Assembly (NCBI RefSeq): GCF_024519455.1
Contig: NZ_JALJRY010000037.1
Coordinates: 1-64,000 of the forward strand
Source of the DNA: Streptomyces sp. STR69
Lineage (GTDB): Bacteria; Actinomycetota; Actinomycetes; Streptomycetales; Streptomycetaceae
DNA length: 64,000 nucleotides
Direction of reading: 5' to 3'
Part shown: positions 18,701-26,255 of the stretch, piece by piece
How positions within the stretch are numbered: the first letter of the stretch is position 1
Layout: every line of letters starts with the position of its first letter
Translations under genes and position numbers: made by a program
The notes under the pieces: model-generated
The model's input: the letters and a program-made list of their open reading frames with translations, nothing else
Databases searched by the model: none
Told to the model about the DNA's origin: nothing

Positions 18701-19155
18701 CGGGTGCCAATCGACTACCTGCCTTGGCCCTGGCTGCCAGTGCTGAAATGTTCGCGTCGTCCTTCGAGTCGGATGCTGTAATTAAGCACGAGGAGCGTGA
18801 GTTCGCTCAGGAAGCTATCGCCTCATCGATGCCACTCCTGCGGGAAGAGGATAAAAACACGCGAAGATTGGGCGCCAGCACAGTTGTTGCCATCGCGTCT
18901 AGTCTTCGGGAGTTTGCAGAGTACGCCGCAGGGTTGGTCTTCCACGACGATGAGGTCGTGAGAGCTCGCGGCGCAGCATGCGGGCCGTTCACTGCGGCGA
19001 TGTTTGCCAAATTGGCGGAAGACCCTAGCGCCGAAGTTCGCGCCGCTATCGCAAGTCGAGGAAAGGAACTCCCATTAGCCGTACGAGAGAAGCTTGCCAG
19101 CGATACGCACCTGAATGTCCGCAGAATATTGGAACGAAGTATCTCTACTTCCTAA
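15784..19155 (+). CDS. 1123-aa protein: Mrr/PD-(D/E)XK-like nuclease domain + long helical repeat region, foreign codon use
   Basis: The N-terminal ~200 residues look like a restriction-endonuclease fold. LDPEVFERLIAEIVSRR forms the first helix with an acidic residue. D77 follows in QYGLDVV, and Q91-V-K93 in ILYQVKRF makes the D...QxK core typical of Mrr-like PD-(D/E)XK enzymes. RRFVIVTSAGLDRDTE and DLEIDAWGAEAL follow. The remaining ~900 residues are helical, TPR/HEAT-like (GDHATAFKVLFDLALQR, HGDVERADSYWRQAA, GHPLDALECYIRSGEASQAKKVAQ), and end in a HEAT-like segment (KLAEDPSAEVRAAIASRGKEL). Codon use is much less GC-biased than flanking genes. The GTG at 15784 lacks a good ribosome site; TAACCT at 15772-15777 could be a -10 for leaderless expression. 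A sensor-nuclease defence role is inference. Confidence 0.6.
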   Translation: MANVELGTDVVELTLPDVLRHSQTGELSIPTQNPALLPLSDLDPEVFERLIAEIVSRRNNIGVQFYGRRGQKQYGLDVVERETPSARILYQVKRFEELTGAKLREAADEYAGPPRPPGYRGKARKFSPRRFVIVTSAGLDRDTENVDALEALQTKYAGDLEIDAWGAEALSRMLRDMPYLVYAVFGPQWAKAYCGYEPSPSNPAAPKSLGLVEDPIAVLQLDALETDATQAEPTDPLQASRLFGRVAEGLLQGNFPGHATEMRRRQAKAAQAGGDHATAFKVLFDLALQRVLAGSTSTVRSLLSNLESLAPHRGDVEQAELSALTCAANWYGEGSNLNKSVSALRTLVKAKALRAGLFSCLLLEQAVVDGLYDFIPARSVVTATDQHTTARLIELRDLASAATSPDVEIRARLLCAVADASLAATAGPDEVDAVYRRGVDDALAGRFLRARGLVASRAAYAFATHGDVERADSYWRQAAIASSEESYYGDALGAMWSSRLQEWDRGRFDLPGLQPIANALPNRHRLLAASYDPELEAMQAAHRDRLPDAFESTRRYLWERRLAGHLQGEILALKLFGEVLEASGHPLDALECYIRSGEASQAKKVAQGLPETVDVSMWVESPLRRRRAAAVQVIGVQSSTVPDNDVPEVIETLLEVAEGVWHAPAFQVRPERDALEAIARFGTRIPEAAVDRVLTTAEPALENSTRISDIIANLLVQTYWAVESRRQDVAAAIGQMLRLPQPNPDLWNLVEEIPGEAREPLLRVVTALAEQGQQSAIEALASWGIATQSVQLAARRACAALLRRRVGVPRTMTSMGTQQSTTVNLLLTLLAADELVQFSPGEFTLHKSRPAGGVLAAHQTFSPTDSPSSTNAEINSGDDALDSTAYIAAGPPGEITVALASHMTAIIEDSQQGAAFRAETARALRCLVLQIPRVTARGLALRLIAVQRTPNYSKTDQLEIDSNHPLSRFKLNTGANRLPALALAASAEMFASSFESDAVIKHEEREFAQEAIASSMPLLREEDKNTRRLGASTVVAIASSLREFAEYAAGLVFHDDEVVRARGAACGPFTAAMFAKLAEDPSAEVRAAIASRGKELPLAVREKLASDTHLNVRRILERSISTS

Positions 19156-19171
19156 TTCGAGTCTTCGAATT
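19154..19171 (+). terminator. Palindrome at the stop codon of the 1123-aa gene
   Basis: AATTCGA-GTCT-TCGAATT is a perfect 7-bp inverted repeat starting in the stop codon. It has no T tract, so it is a weak terminator at best. It also covers the 3' side of the integrase fossil that ends here on the other strand. Confidence 0.3.
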
Positions 19172-19284
19172 TAGCGGGGTTGTGCATCTCGTCGACTCCC
19201 GCAGCATGATTCGATCCCGCTCCTGAATCGAGGGTTGCGGTCCGCGCGGTCCGTACCATTCTCGTACAACGAATTTCTTTTGGG

Positions 19285-19575
19285 ACACCCCTCTCGCCCT
19301 CCCGATCGTGGAGCCGAACTGGTCGGCGATTTCACGATCACGACCGTTGGCCATGCGCTGCTAGGTCAGGGCCGCCCATGGCGTGGTGTACCCCATCCTG
19401 GTCATCAACTCGTGCTGGCTGGTCGTGGACACGCCAGCGTGTTGCCCATGTTTCGCAGATCATGGAAGTGGACGTTTTTGGCAACGCCTGACTTGGCCCT
19501 TGCCTTGACCTGTCGTCACAGAAGTTACTGCGGCACAGCCGACCGGACTCCGCTCCGAGGAAAACGTGTCCGTCC
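19285..19575 (-). pseudogene. Tyrosine recombinase (integrase), decayed C-terminal catalytic fragment
   Basis: Reading leftward, recognisable integrase pieces occur in order but in different frames. First comes VFLGAESGRLCRSNF (compare VFT..GG.LRRSNF), then GVAKNVHFHDLRNMGNTLA, which is the HxLR motif of the catalytic core. HELMTRMGYTTPWAALT follows, ending in a stop where the HASVRAALIYQH region with the catalytic Tyr should continue. Last is ANGRDREIADQFGSTIGRAR, the usual C-terminal helix. At least one frameshift and one stop separate the pieces, and no N-terminal part is nearby. The integrase is dead and on the opposite strand to the fragment at 1473. The 19172-19730 interval otherwise holds no gene. 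Confidence 0.65.
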
Positions 19576-19730
19576 CGCAAGTCGCGGCCGGTAGCCGCAA
19601 CAGAGCTGCCTCGCGGAAGCAGAGCATTGGTCTTCAGCATGGGGCAGTGCAGCCCACGCGGCTAAAAGGCCCCTCGGGTGTCAGCAGATCCGAAATACTT
19701 GGTGCCTGCCGACAACGCCCAGGGGGGAAC

Positions 19731-21776
19731 GTGGCCCAGCTCGAACTCGAAGTGCTCACGGACGATGCACCGGAGGCAGCCGCTTTCGAGGCGTACTGGC
19801 GACTCAACGAGGACGGTGAGACGTGGGCTCAGACCGTCACCGCCATCCGCGCGGAGTACGGGCTGAAGCCGCAGCAGATGACCCGCATCGCCCAGCAGGC
19901 CGGCACGGCCTATCTAGCCGACTTGTTGTGCGAGTCCTGCGAGGACCCGTACCCCTTGTCCAGCCGCAGCGACCTCACCCAAGCCGTACGTTTCGCAAGC
20001 TGGAAGTGCCCAACCTGCCACGAACGCGAAGTAGAGGAGCGCGCTGCGCGGGTCAAGGAACAGAAGGCGCGGCGCCGCGCCGAGGTCTACGAGCAGTACC
20101 ACGTCCTGAACGGTCCCGACTTGGAGCCCGCCGACCTCACTCTCTTCGAGGCCATCGCGCTGCACACCCTCTTCAGCGACCCAGCAGTCGAAGAAGCAGG
20201 GCTGACGTCTCCCACCGACATCTGGCCGAAGGAGCGCCGCTGGGCTCCCGAGCAGCTTCGGTACGACTTCGAACGTGGGCTCCTGAAGACCGTGCCGCGC
20301 CGGCTCAAGGTACACCCGGACTCGCACCTCGATGCCTTCGCCCTGGACGACGAAGGGGAACTGAGCGATTCCTTCTATCTCGGCCGCGTCAGCTACTACC
20401 TCATGGGTCAGGCCAACGAGCTCCCTGATCGGCACCCCCGCCTCCTCCAGGCTCTGAACCGCACATTTCGGGAAGGCCCGTGGCCGACCTCCTGGGTGGG
20501 CCAGTGGCGCAACCTATGGGACGAGCTGGTGCTGGCGGACGCACAGGACTACCTCGCAATGAAGCTCGGCGAACACCACCTGGAGATGAACCAGGGCGAG
20601 GGAACCCGCACCGCCCTCCAGGACGCACTGAGCACGTTCAGCCTCGGCCAGGTCTTCAACTTCATCTACCGAGCGGCCAAGGACTCCGCCGCCTACTACC
20701 AGCGCGGCGAAGTGAACAAGCGGCAAGCCGCAAACAGCACCATCGGGCGCATCAGCGCCAGCGCCGACAGGGCCCGCGTAAACGGCTGGGACGTCAAACA
20801 CTTCGGTCGGCCCTGGAATCTCCCTCTCTCGGCCATCGGGGAGACGTTCTTGAGCAAGGTGATGTGGCAGCCAGACATGATGCAGGTGGCATCCCGCGAC
20901 GCGCAGGTCCCCGTGCACGCCTGGCCCGCTGATAACGCCACCGAGGGCGCAGAGGACGAGGGCTCCGAGGAAGTACCGCACCCGGTGCCCGGCATCGATG
21001 AGGAAGGTACCTGGATCGACCTCGGCAAGATTCCTGGTGCCACTCCGTGGCCGGACGTCAACGACCTCCTGAAGCTGGAGCCTGGGACGGTCACCGCGAT
21101 CGTGTCCGTACCGACTGCCGGCCGCTCGACGATGGCCCTGAACATCGCGCTGCACAATGCCACAGCCGAACGACTCACGGTCTTCAGCACCTGCGAGATC
21201 AACTCCGACGCGATCGAGCAGAAGCTCGTCAGCGCCACCTGCGGAGCAGATCTGCGATACCCCGCCGACACGGTGGACTTCGACTCCATGCGTCGCCGCG
21301 CATCAGAGTCTTCGGTCAGAATGCCAGGCTGGCATACCCCGACCATCGGGTTCCCGCTCGAACAGGTATTCCGCGAAGCCGCAACTACGGTTATCCCACC
21401 GCAACGCGGTCATCTTGCCCTCTGGGTGATCGACACGATCCAGAGCTACAGCGAGTTGGACGAGGAGGGCCTGGCAGTGAGCATGGACGTGGCACGCCGC
21501 ATCGCGAAGGAATACAACCTCGCGGTTCTGATCACAGCTCGAGCGTTGAGCGAAGGGCCTGACGAGCCGCTCGAGTTGCACCACGTCCCGATGCCTATCG
21601 CACGCGGCGCCGACACCATCGTTGAACTACACCGCGACGGGGTCTACTGGACCAGCCTGCCCGACGCCGACCCGGCCACAGTGCGGGCTTTAAAGGTCGC
21701 AGGTGAACGGTGCAACAAATCCGTCTCGCTGAAACTCCAGCCTTCCTTCTGCCGCTTCGTCCGAACTGACAGATGA
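19731..21776 (+). CDS. Zinc-ribbon / DnaB-like RecA-fold protein with altered Walker A
   Basis: 681 aa. An N-terminal zinc ribbon has C67-x2-C70 and C93-x2-C96, followed by a charged helical linker (REVEERAARVKEQKARRRAEVYEQY). The middle is helical and unrecognised. The C-terminal ~230 residues resemble the RecA-like motor of replicative helicase DnaB: LEPGTVTAIVSVPTAGRST (residues ~453-468), then MALNIALHNA, FSTCEINSDAIEQKLVSATCG and LWVIDTIQSY (Walker B, ~565-574). The Walker A loop reads GR-S/T where DnaB has GK-S/T, so nucleotide hydrolysis may be lost or altered. The start is the GTG at 19731 with AGGGGGG upstream; the longer frame from 19566 looks non-coding. It leads a plus-strand group of Cys-rich proteins. 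The role is unknown; a primase/helicase-like factor of a mobile element or an RNAP/DNA-binding factor are options. Confidence 0.65.
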   Translation: MAQLELEVLTDDAPEAAAFEAYWRLNEDGETWAQTVTAIRAEYGLKPQQMTRIAQQAGTAYLADLLCESCEDPYPLSSRSDLTQAVRFASWKCPTCHEREVEERAARVKEQKARRRAEVYEQYHVLNGPDLEPADLTLFEAIALHTLFSDPAVEEAGLTSPTDIWPKERRWAPEQLRYDFERGLLKTVPRRLKVHPDSHLDAFALDDEGELSDSFYLGRVSYYLMGQANELPDRHPRLLQALNRTFREGPWPTSWVGQWRNLWDELVLADAQDYLAMKLGEHHLEMNQGEGTRTALQDALSTFSLGQVFNFIYRAAKDSAAYYQRGEVNKRQAANSTIGRISASADRARVNGWDVKHFGRPWNLPLSAIGETFLSKVMWQPDMMQVASRDAQVPVHAWPADNATEGAEDEGSEEVPHPVPGIDEEGTWIDLGKIPGATPWPDVNDLLKLEPGTVTAIVSVPTAGRSTMALNIALHNATAERLTVFSTCEINSDAIEQKLVSATCGADLRYPADTVDFDSMRRRASESSVRMPGWHTPTIGFPLEQVFREAATTVIPPQRGHLALWVIDTIQSYSELDEEGLAVSMDVARRIAKEYNLAVLITARALSEGPDEPLELHHVPMPIARGADTIVELHRDGVYWTSLPDADPATVRALKVAGERCNKSVSLKLQPSFCRFVRTDR

Positions 21777-21952
21777 TCAAGCCCCCGGGAGACCTTCAGC
21801 GGTTCTGATCCAAGGCACACCAGCCTGCCCCAGACGGGTGAATCATGGCCGCCACGTGCGTGAACCACCGGCAAGCCAGGGTTTGTGGCTCCTAGCGTCT
21901 CCCACAGCACCATCACCCCGCCGCAGCGGGCTCTACCCAACTCGGAGCGCCC

Positions 21953-22633
21953 ATGACGAACACCGTCACCGACGTGCCCAAGGCTGTCTGGCATGTCGAC
22001 GAAACCGGTCTTGTGACCGTACAGGCGCAACCGGCGTGGTGGCGGAAGTGGGGGCAGGACGCGGGCTGGCCGGAATATGCCGAGATGTTCGCACAGGCCG
22101 GAGAGGAAGCACGCTCTGCCGATGTATGCGGAGTCCTGGGGCGCACCACCTACCGTCCCTGCCGCCACAACTCCCGGCTGTACGGGCCCTGCCCACACCA
22201 CTGTGAGACGCCGCTGCGTTTCCACTGCGGCACGGAGCGGAAGAAGGGCGGCTGGTGTCGGTGGGATCTCCGTAAGGGGCCGTGCGGGCACCACTCCAAC
22301 TCCTACGACGAGTACGTGGCGGCGGTCCGAGCTGATGAGGAAGAGGAGCTCCGGCAGCAGGCGGTGCGCGAGGAGGAACTTCGCAAGGCGGCGGAGAAAC
22401 GGCGCGCCGGGACCCTGAGGGTGGCCTGCCCGTACTGTGACGCTCAGCCCGGCGGGAGTTGCGTGAGGCGAAACGGCGAAGAGCAGCCCAAATCGCACAG
22501 CGCGCGGGAGAACCTGTGGCTCCACACCGAAACAGCCAGCGCAGCGGCCTGCTCCTACTGCGAGGCAGCGGTCGGCGAACTGTGCCACACATCCAGCGGG
22601 AAGATCGCCAATCAGGCCCACACAGACCGCTAA
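21953..22633 (+). CDS. Multi-zinc-finger protein, 226 aa
   Basis: At least three Cys/His clusters are visible. The first is the central C-R-H-N...C-P-H-H-C...H-C-G...W-C-R-W region (about residues 70-120). The second is CPYCDAQPGGSCVRRNGEEQ-PKSH-AR. The third is CSYCEAAVGELCHTSSGK-x-H. The last two match the short zinc-binding module CPxC..PG..C....G...H..R common in actinophage and mobile-element proteins. A charged coiled-coil (EEEELRQQAVREEELRKAAEKRR) joins them. Probably nucleic-acid binding. It lies 176 bp downstream of the DnaB-like gene on the same strand. The start is the ATG at 21953. Confidence 0.6.
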   Translation: MTNTVTDVPKAVWHVDETGLVTVQAQPAWWRKWGQDAGWPEYAEMFAQAGEEARSADVCGVLGRTTYRPCRHNSRLYGPCPHHCETPLRFHCGTERKKGGWCRWDLRKGPCGHHSNSYDEYVAAVRADEEEELRQQAVREEELRKAAEKRRAGTLRVACPYCDAQPGGSCVRRNGEEQPKSHSARENLWLHTETASAAACSYCEAAVGELCHTSSGKIANQAHTDR

Positions 22634-22684
22634 CGCTTTCCCTCTTCGCACCCGGCACGACCATCACAAGTAACAGGGACGACC

Positions 22685-23230
22685 ATGCCGGCACAGCAAG
22701 AAGACCTGTACTCCCGAGCCGTCCGGGTCTTCGGAACAGCCGTAGGTGGCGGCATCAAGTGGCCCTACGGGGTTGCCACGCCATCACGCTGGCACTATCG
22801 CAACGATGAGACACCCGACCGATACGAGGCGGCAGTACAGGACCGTAAGGCAGCTCAGGAGAAGGTCACAGCCTGGGCTGGGCGTTACGGGCTGCGCCAG
22901 TCCAGCGCAGACTGTTGCCCCTTGTGGTTGCAGCGACGTCGCAGCCGACGCTGCTTGTTCGGGTCCGGTTCCTGTACTCGCTACGGCACTCCTGCCCCTG
23001 ACCGCGGCTGGCTGGACCATGCCACGCTCTGGAACAAGAACCAGGCGCCAGCGGTCATCACCTCCGCGCCCTACAGCATCGACCCGGATGACCGGATCCG
23101 CCTGGCATGGTGGTTGGAACAGGACCCACGTTTTCGCGTGGCCTATGGCGACGAGGGGTGGTACGGATTCGGCACCCGGCAGATTGTGCTGTGGAGGCAG
23201 GACCTTCTCGAGACCGTCACCCCGGCCTGA
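22685..23230 (+). CDS. Hypothetical protein, 181 aa
   Basis: I do not recognise a family. The protein is Trp-rich (WPYGVATPSRWHYRND, RLAWWLEQDPRFRVAYGDEGWYGFGTRQIVLWR), has three Cys in a basic stretch (CCPLW...RRC) and lacks membrane segments. The C-terminal third has the alternating pattern of a small beta-rich domain. It starts at an ATG 51 bp after the zinc-finger gene and is probably in the same transcript. Codon use is ordinary high GC. Confidence 0.5.
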   Translation: MPAQQEDLYSRAVRVFGTAVGGGIKWPYGVATPSRWHYRNDETPDRYEAAVQDRKAAQEKVTAWAGRYGLRQSSADCCPLWLQRRRSRRCLFGSGSCTRYGTPAPDRGWLDHATLWNKNQAPAVITSAPYSIDPDDRIRLAWWLEQDPRFRVAYGDEGWYGFGTRQIVLWRQDLLETVTPA

Positions 23231-23447
23231 CGGCTGCCTCTGACTCGGCATTTCCAGTCAGGCATGCATACGAGCCAGTTCCTTCCGCACAGGCACGCCT
23301 CCGACTGCGTACCGTCCTAGCCGTATTCCTCCTCGTGGTACCACCCGTCACGACGCTGGGGTTTGCGATGTCCGGCTTCTCCGCTGCTCCGTCCGTGCCC
23401 CGCGCACCGGCCAACGGTTGGCTGCTGCTCACTGCCGCGTGTTCGTC

Positions 23448-23636
23448 ATGACTGTGCTCGCAGCGCTCCTCCTGGCCGGCGGCATCGCCGCCGCGGTCAA
23501 CTCCGTGGCCCACAAGACCACCGTCCATCCGCCCCTTGTCGGCACCTTCGGATTCGCCAGCCTGTCTCGGATCGCGCTCCTGGTGGTAACGGTCATCTGG
23601 GGCCGACCAGAATCACAGTGGCTCGGCCCACTCTGA
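23448..23636 (+). CDS. Possible small membrane protein, 62 aa
   Basis: The ATG at 23448 overlaps the TGA of a preceding open frame (ATGA), whose last ~60 codons also encode a hydrophobic segment (LRTVLAVFLLVVPPVTTLGF). The protein has two predicted transmembrane stretches (VLAALLLAGGIAAAV and RIALLVVTVIW). I see no start codon with a ribosome site for the upstream frame. This could be a coupled pair of small membrane proteins or one frameshifted gene. The rest of 23231-23765 shows nothing else. Confidence 0.25.
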   Translation: MTVLAALLLAGGIAAAVNSVAHKTTVHPPLVGTFGFASLSRIALLVVTVIWGRPESQWLGPL

Positions 23637-23765
23637 CAGGCGAGCCATGAGCTCGCAGACGCTCTTGGCTCGCATTCCGAGTTCGCCGCAAGTCGGAAAT
23701 GCCCTATTACTCTCGGCGTAGGCCATTGCAGTGAACACGAAGAACGCAGCCGCTCCTGGTCCGTC

Positions 23766-25493
23766 ATGATGCGCCTCATGGTGCACAGTGAAATCGGCTC
23801 CGAGCTGGTCAGACTGGCTAGCCGTGTAGCCGACACTGCTCGGCGCGAGCGTGAAGCCGGGCCCGCGGAAAAGGCAACCCGCGTACGGGTTGCCGCGAAC
23901 ACACGTGACGAGGCCATCCAGTATCTGGCGCAGGCGTGCGCGACGCTTGAAGAGTGGCCGTCGCCCGCGTGTGTGGGCGCTGAGGCGGCAGACGCCGTGA
24001 TGACCATCTTCAAGGCCAGTCAGGCACAGCACATGCGAGTCCTGCTGCCCCTACTGGACGACGCTGCCAAGAAGAACCGGATCTCCAAGGTCTGTGTGGC
24101 CGAGGCCACTGATGCACTATGCGCCGCCGAGCAGCGCCCCCAGGTATACGGCACCATCCTCGACTACCCGGTCGCCGATGCTGCTCGACTGGACACGCTG
24201 CGGGCCCAGGTCGGGCTTCCTCTGCTCAACCCCACCGTGAAGCAAGCGAGTGTGCCTCCTCCAGCACCGGCTCTTTCCCTCAAACAGTTCCCCGACGGTT
24301 TCGACGTCCTGAAGGGCTTGCTAACCGATCTGCCCGCCGTCTCCGCCCTGCCCCGAGTGGTGCGTCCTACGGTGGGAAGCGGTGAGCCTTGGGGCTGCGC
24401 GTACTGCTGCGGCAAGGCGGATCCAGGCTCAACCGAGCTGGATATCAAGGGACGCGTCTGGAGGATCTGCCCGCTGTGCGAGAAAACGGAGGACACTCCA
24501 CAAGGCCGCTTGATGGACGTCCTGCTCGCCGTCGGCAACGTCAGCGAGGCGACAGCTCGAGCAACGATGGGGGTGGCTCGCGACCAAAGCTGGCGCGTGC
24601 CGTTGCGCTACGAGGACTCCAGGGCACGCCCCAATCACCGGCCTCAGCCCCGATGGGCGAACGTCCCAGCTGTAGCCATCGCCAAGCTCGTGGCCTACGC
24701 CGAGCAATACCGCAGCCACCCACACGAAACGGCCACTCCACCCGCACCCACGCAGCGGGTGCGGGCAGACAACCCCACGCCACCGCGTCGGAACACCCAG
24801 CCGCTTCCAAGTCCCCACAGCGCCGCTGCAACCACGCCGGGGGCTACGGTCCCATCTCCTGTGGTCTGGGACGGGTCCACGTGGCGTTCGTCCCTCCTCA
24901 AGAGCAAGCGCGCGATCGACACGCTGACCTGGCCTCCCAGTACGCCTCTGACCCGGCTTCAGGTCTCACAAGCCCTTCAGATCGGCGAGGGCAATCTCGA
25001 CCGAAACGGCATGGAGATCCACACAGTCGCGGCCCTACTTCGGGTGTTCGCTGACCCGCCACAGTGGCTGAGAGACTTCCATGACGCGCGTGCCCGAGAA
25101 CGTGCTGCCAACTACGTCTGGCAGACAGGACAGCCGACCGAGCCAATCACGGCCTCCCCGCCCAACACTGCTTGGGAAGCCGACCCTTCGCCTTCGCCGG
25201 GCGACGTCCCGGCCCCACGAGACGCGCGCCGCATGCCCCTGCTGCCCCACCCGGAGGTGCTGATTTCGGCAAGGGCGGCACAAGCAATGACGCAGCCAGC
25301 CACAACGCCGTTGCGACCTGGCGTTGCGGCCAAGCTGCTGCAGATCGCGTTCACCACGATGCAGAAGAACAACCTCACGGTGCCGACGATCGGCCACCTC
25401 ACTGCCGTGCTCCACGATCCGCCACCCTGGCTACTCGTCTGCCACCGCAAGCTTGCGGCCGCCAACCGCATCGCCAACGCTGTCCGCTCGTGA
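23766..25493 (+). CDS. DUF6624-like N-domain fused to Cys-rich and Pro-rich regions, 575 aa
   Basis: Residues ~15-170 resemble DUF6624. They run from a helical start through W-P-S-P-A-C-V-G-A-EAADAVMTIFKASQAQHM and LLPLLDDAAKKNRIS to A-E-QRPQVYGTILDYP. The family's function is unknown. A candidate metal-binding pair follows around residue 215-245 (WGCAYCCGK ... WRICPLCE). The next ~120 residues are Pro/Thr-rich linker (PPAPTQRVRADNPTPPRRNTQ). Two short related helical units sit on either side of a second linker (PLTRLQVSQALQIG...EIHTVAALLRVFADPPQWLRDFH and PLRPGVAAKLLQIAFTTMQKNNLTVPTIGHLTAVLHDPPPWLLVCH). This internal repeat suggests a duplicated small domain. The start is uncertain: ATGs at 23766, 23769 and 23778. 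Confidence 0.55.
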   Translation: MMRLMVHSEIGSELVRLASRVADTARREREAGPAEKATRVRVAANTRDEAIQYLAQACATLEEWPSPACVGAEAADAVMTIFKASQAQHMRVLLPLLDDAAKKNRISKVCVAEATDALCAAEQRPQVYGTILDYPVADAARLDTLRAQVGLPLLNPTVKQASVPPPAPALSLKQFPDGFDVLKGLLTDLPAVSALPRVVRPTVGSGEPWGCAYCCGKADPGSTELDIKGRVWRICPLCEKTEDTPQGRLMDVLLAVGNVSEATARATMGVARDQSWRVPLRYEDSRARPNHRPQPRWANVPAVAIAKLVAYAEQYRSHPHETATPPAPTQRVRADNPTPPRRNTQPLPSPHSAAATTPGATVPSPVVWDGSTWRSSLLKSKRAIDTLTWPPSTPLTRLQVSQALQIGEGNLDRNGMEIHTVAALLRVFADPPQWLRDFHDARARERAANYVWQTGQPTEPITASPPNTAWEADPSPSPGDVPAPRDARRMPLLPHPEVLISARAAQAMTQPATTPLRPGVAAKLLQIAFTTMQKNNLTVPTIGHLTAVLHDPPPWLLVCHRKLAAANRIANAVRS

Positions 25494-25537
25494 CGACCAA
25501 GCGCGGCGCCTCCGAGCCGCCTCTACGGCGCCGACAT

Positions 25538-25560
25538 CCTTCCGCCCAGTGGGCGGAAGG
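25538..25560 (+). terminator. Strong GC hairpin after the DUF6624-like gene
   Basis: Arms of 11 nt (CCTTCCGCCCA and TGGGCGGAAGG) flank a single G, so 9 pairs around a 5-nt loop are realistic. It lies 45 bp after the stop and lacks a T tract, as is usual in Streptomyces. The rest of 25494-25814 has no convincing gene. Confidence 0.6.
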
Positions 25561-25814
25561 ACTCCTGCGCTTGCAACACACACGCTGTGGAGCCAGAGAG
25601 AGGGAAGCTGTCGCGAAATGCCCGTGAAGGACGAACTGGCCCGACGCCGCAGCGAGAAGCCAATCGGCCCCCTTGAGCTGCTGGGTCTTCCCTGGTCAGA
25701 CCGCTAAGTCTTCGTGATCCAAGCACGGGCGTCCAGCAGCACGTTCACCGGGCACCCAGCTGCCGCCTTCCTCTATCCGGGGGAACCTACGCGCTGTGGT
25801 GAAAGGATGGCGCC

Positions 25815-26237
25815 ATGGTGCTTCAGGTGGGGGTCAAAGCGCTCCAGAGGAGACGAGATCAGCTGCGCGACTCAGCGGAGTCAGTTGACTCGAACAGCAC
25901 GCTCGGAGACGTGGCCACGGTCTGCCTCCTCCTGTTTTACGCCGCTGAGTGCGGGCTCAAGGAGCGGCTGCTCGTGCGGCACGGGCACCGCGACTCTTCG
26001 GCCTTGGAGCCCACCCACGACCTTCGCAAACTCGCCAAGGAGCTGCGTTTGCCTCGGGCCATGGGTGCGCGCCTCGACCGGCTTCAGAGCTGCAGAATGC
26101 ACCCGCCCACGCGTGGCTCCGTCGCTCTGGCCGATCTACATCAGGCGTGGCGCTATGGTGCAAAGCTTGACTCAGCAGATGAAAAGGAAGCCCAGGAAGC
26201 GCTTCGCGCTCTGATCAGCTGGTGCGAGCAGGACTAG
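25815..26237 (+). CDS. HEPN-like small protein, 140 aa, paired with dual-ATPase gene
   Basis: All-helical protein. The segment GDVATVCLLLFYAAECGLKERLLVRHG matches the second helix of HEPN domains (A-x-E-C-x-L-K), and the end has L-R-A-L-I-SWCEQD. Two arginine-histidine arrangements could serve as the HEPN RNase motif: R-LLVR-H in the helix above and R-LQSCRM-H near residue 95. An RX4-6H pair is characteristic of RNase-active HEPN proteins. No partner antitoxin of the MNT type is nearby. The ATG follows GAAAGGA. The stop is 18 bp before the KGGVGR ATPase gene, so the two are almost certainly one operon. HEPN RNases commonly act as abortive-infection effectors; applying that here is inference. 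Confidence 0.6.
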   Translation: MVLQVGVKALQRRRDQLRDSAESVDSNSTLGDVATVCLLLFYAAECGLKERLLVRHGHRDSSALEPTHDLRKLAKELRLPRAMGARLDRLQSCRMHPPTRGSVALADLHQAWRYGAKLDSADEKEAQEALRALISWCEQD

Positions 26238-26255
26238 GGGTAGGAGTACAAGGCC

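Noticed and set aside
25618..25707. 29-codon ORF (PVKDELARRRSEKPIGPLELL...)
   Set aside because: Looks faintly like an antitoxin tail, but it has no well-placed ribosome site and is too short to judge.
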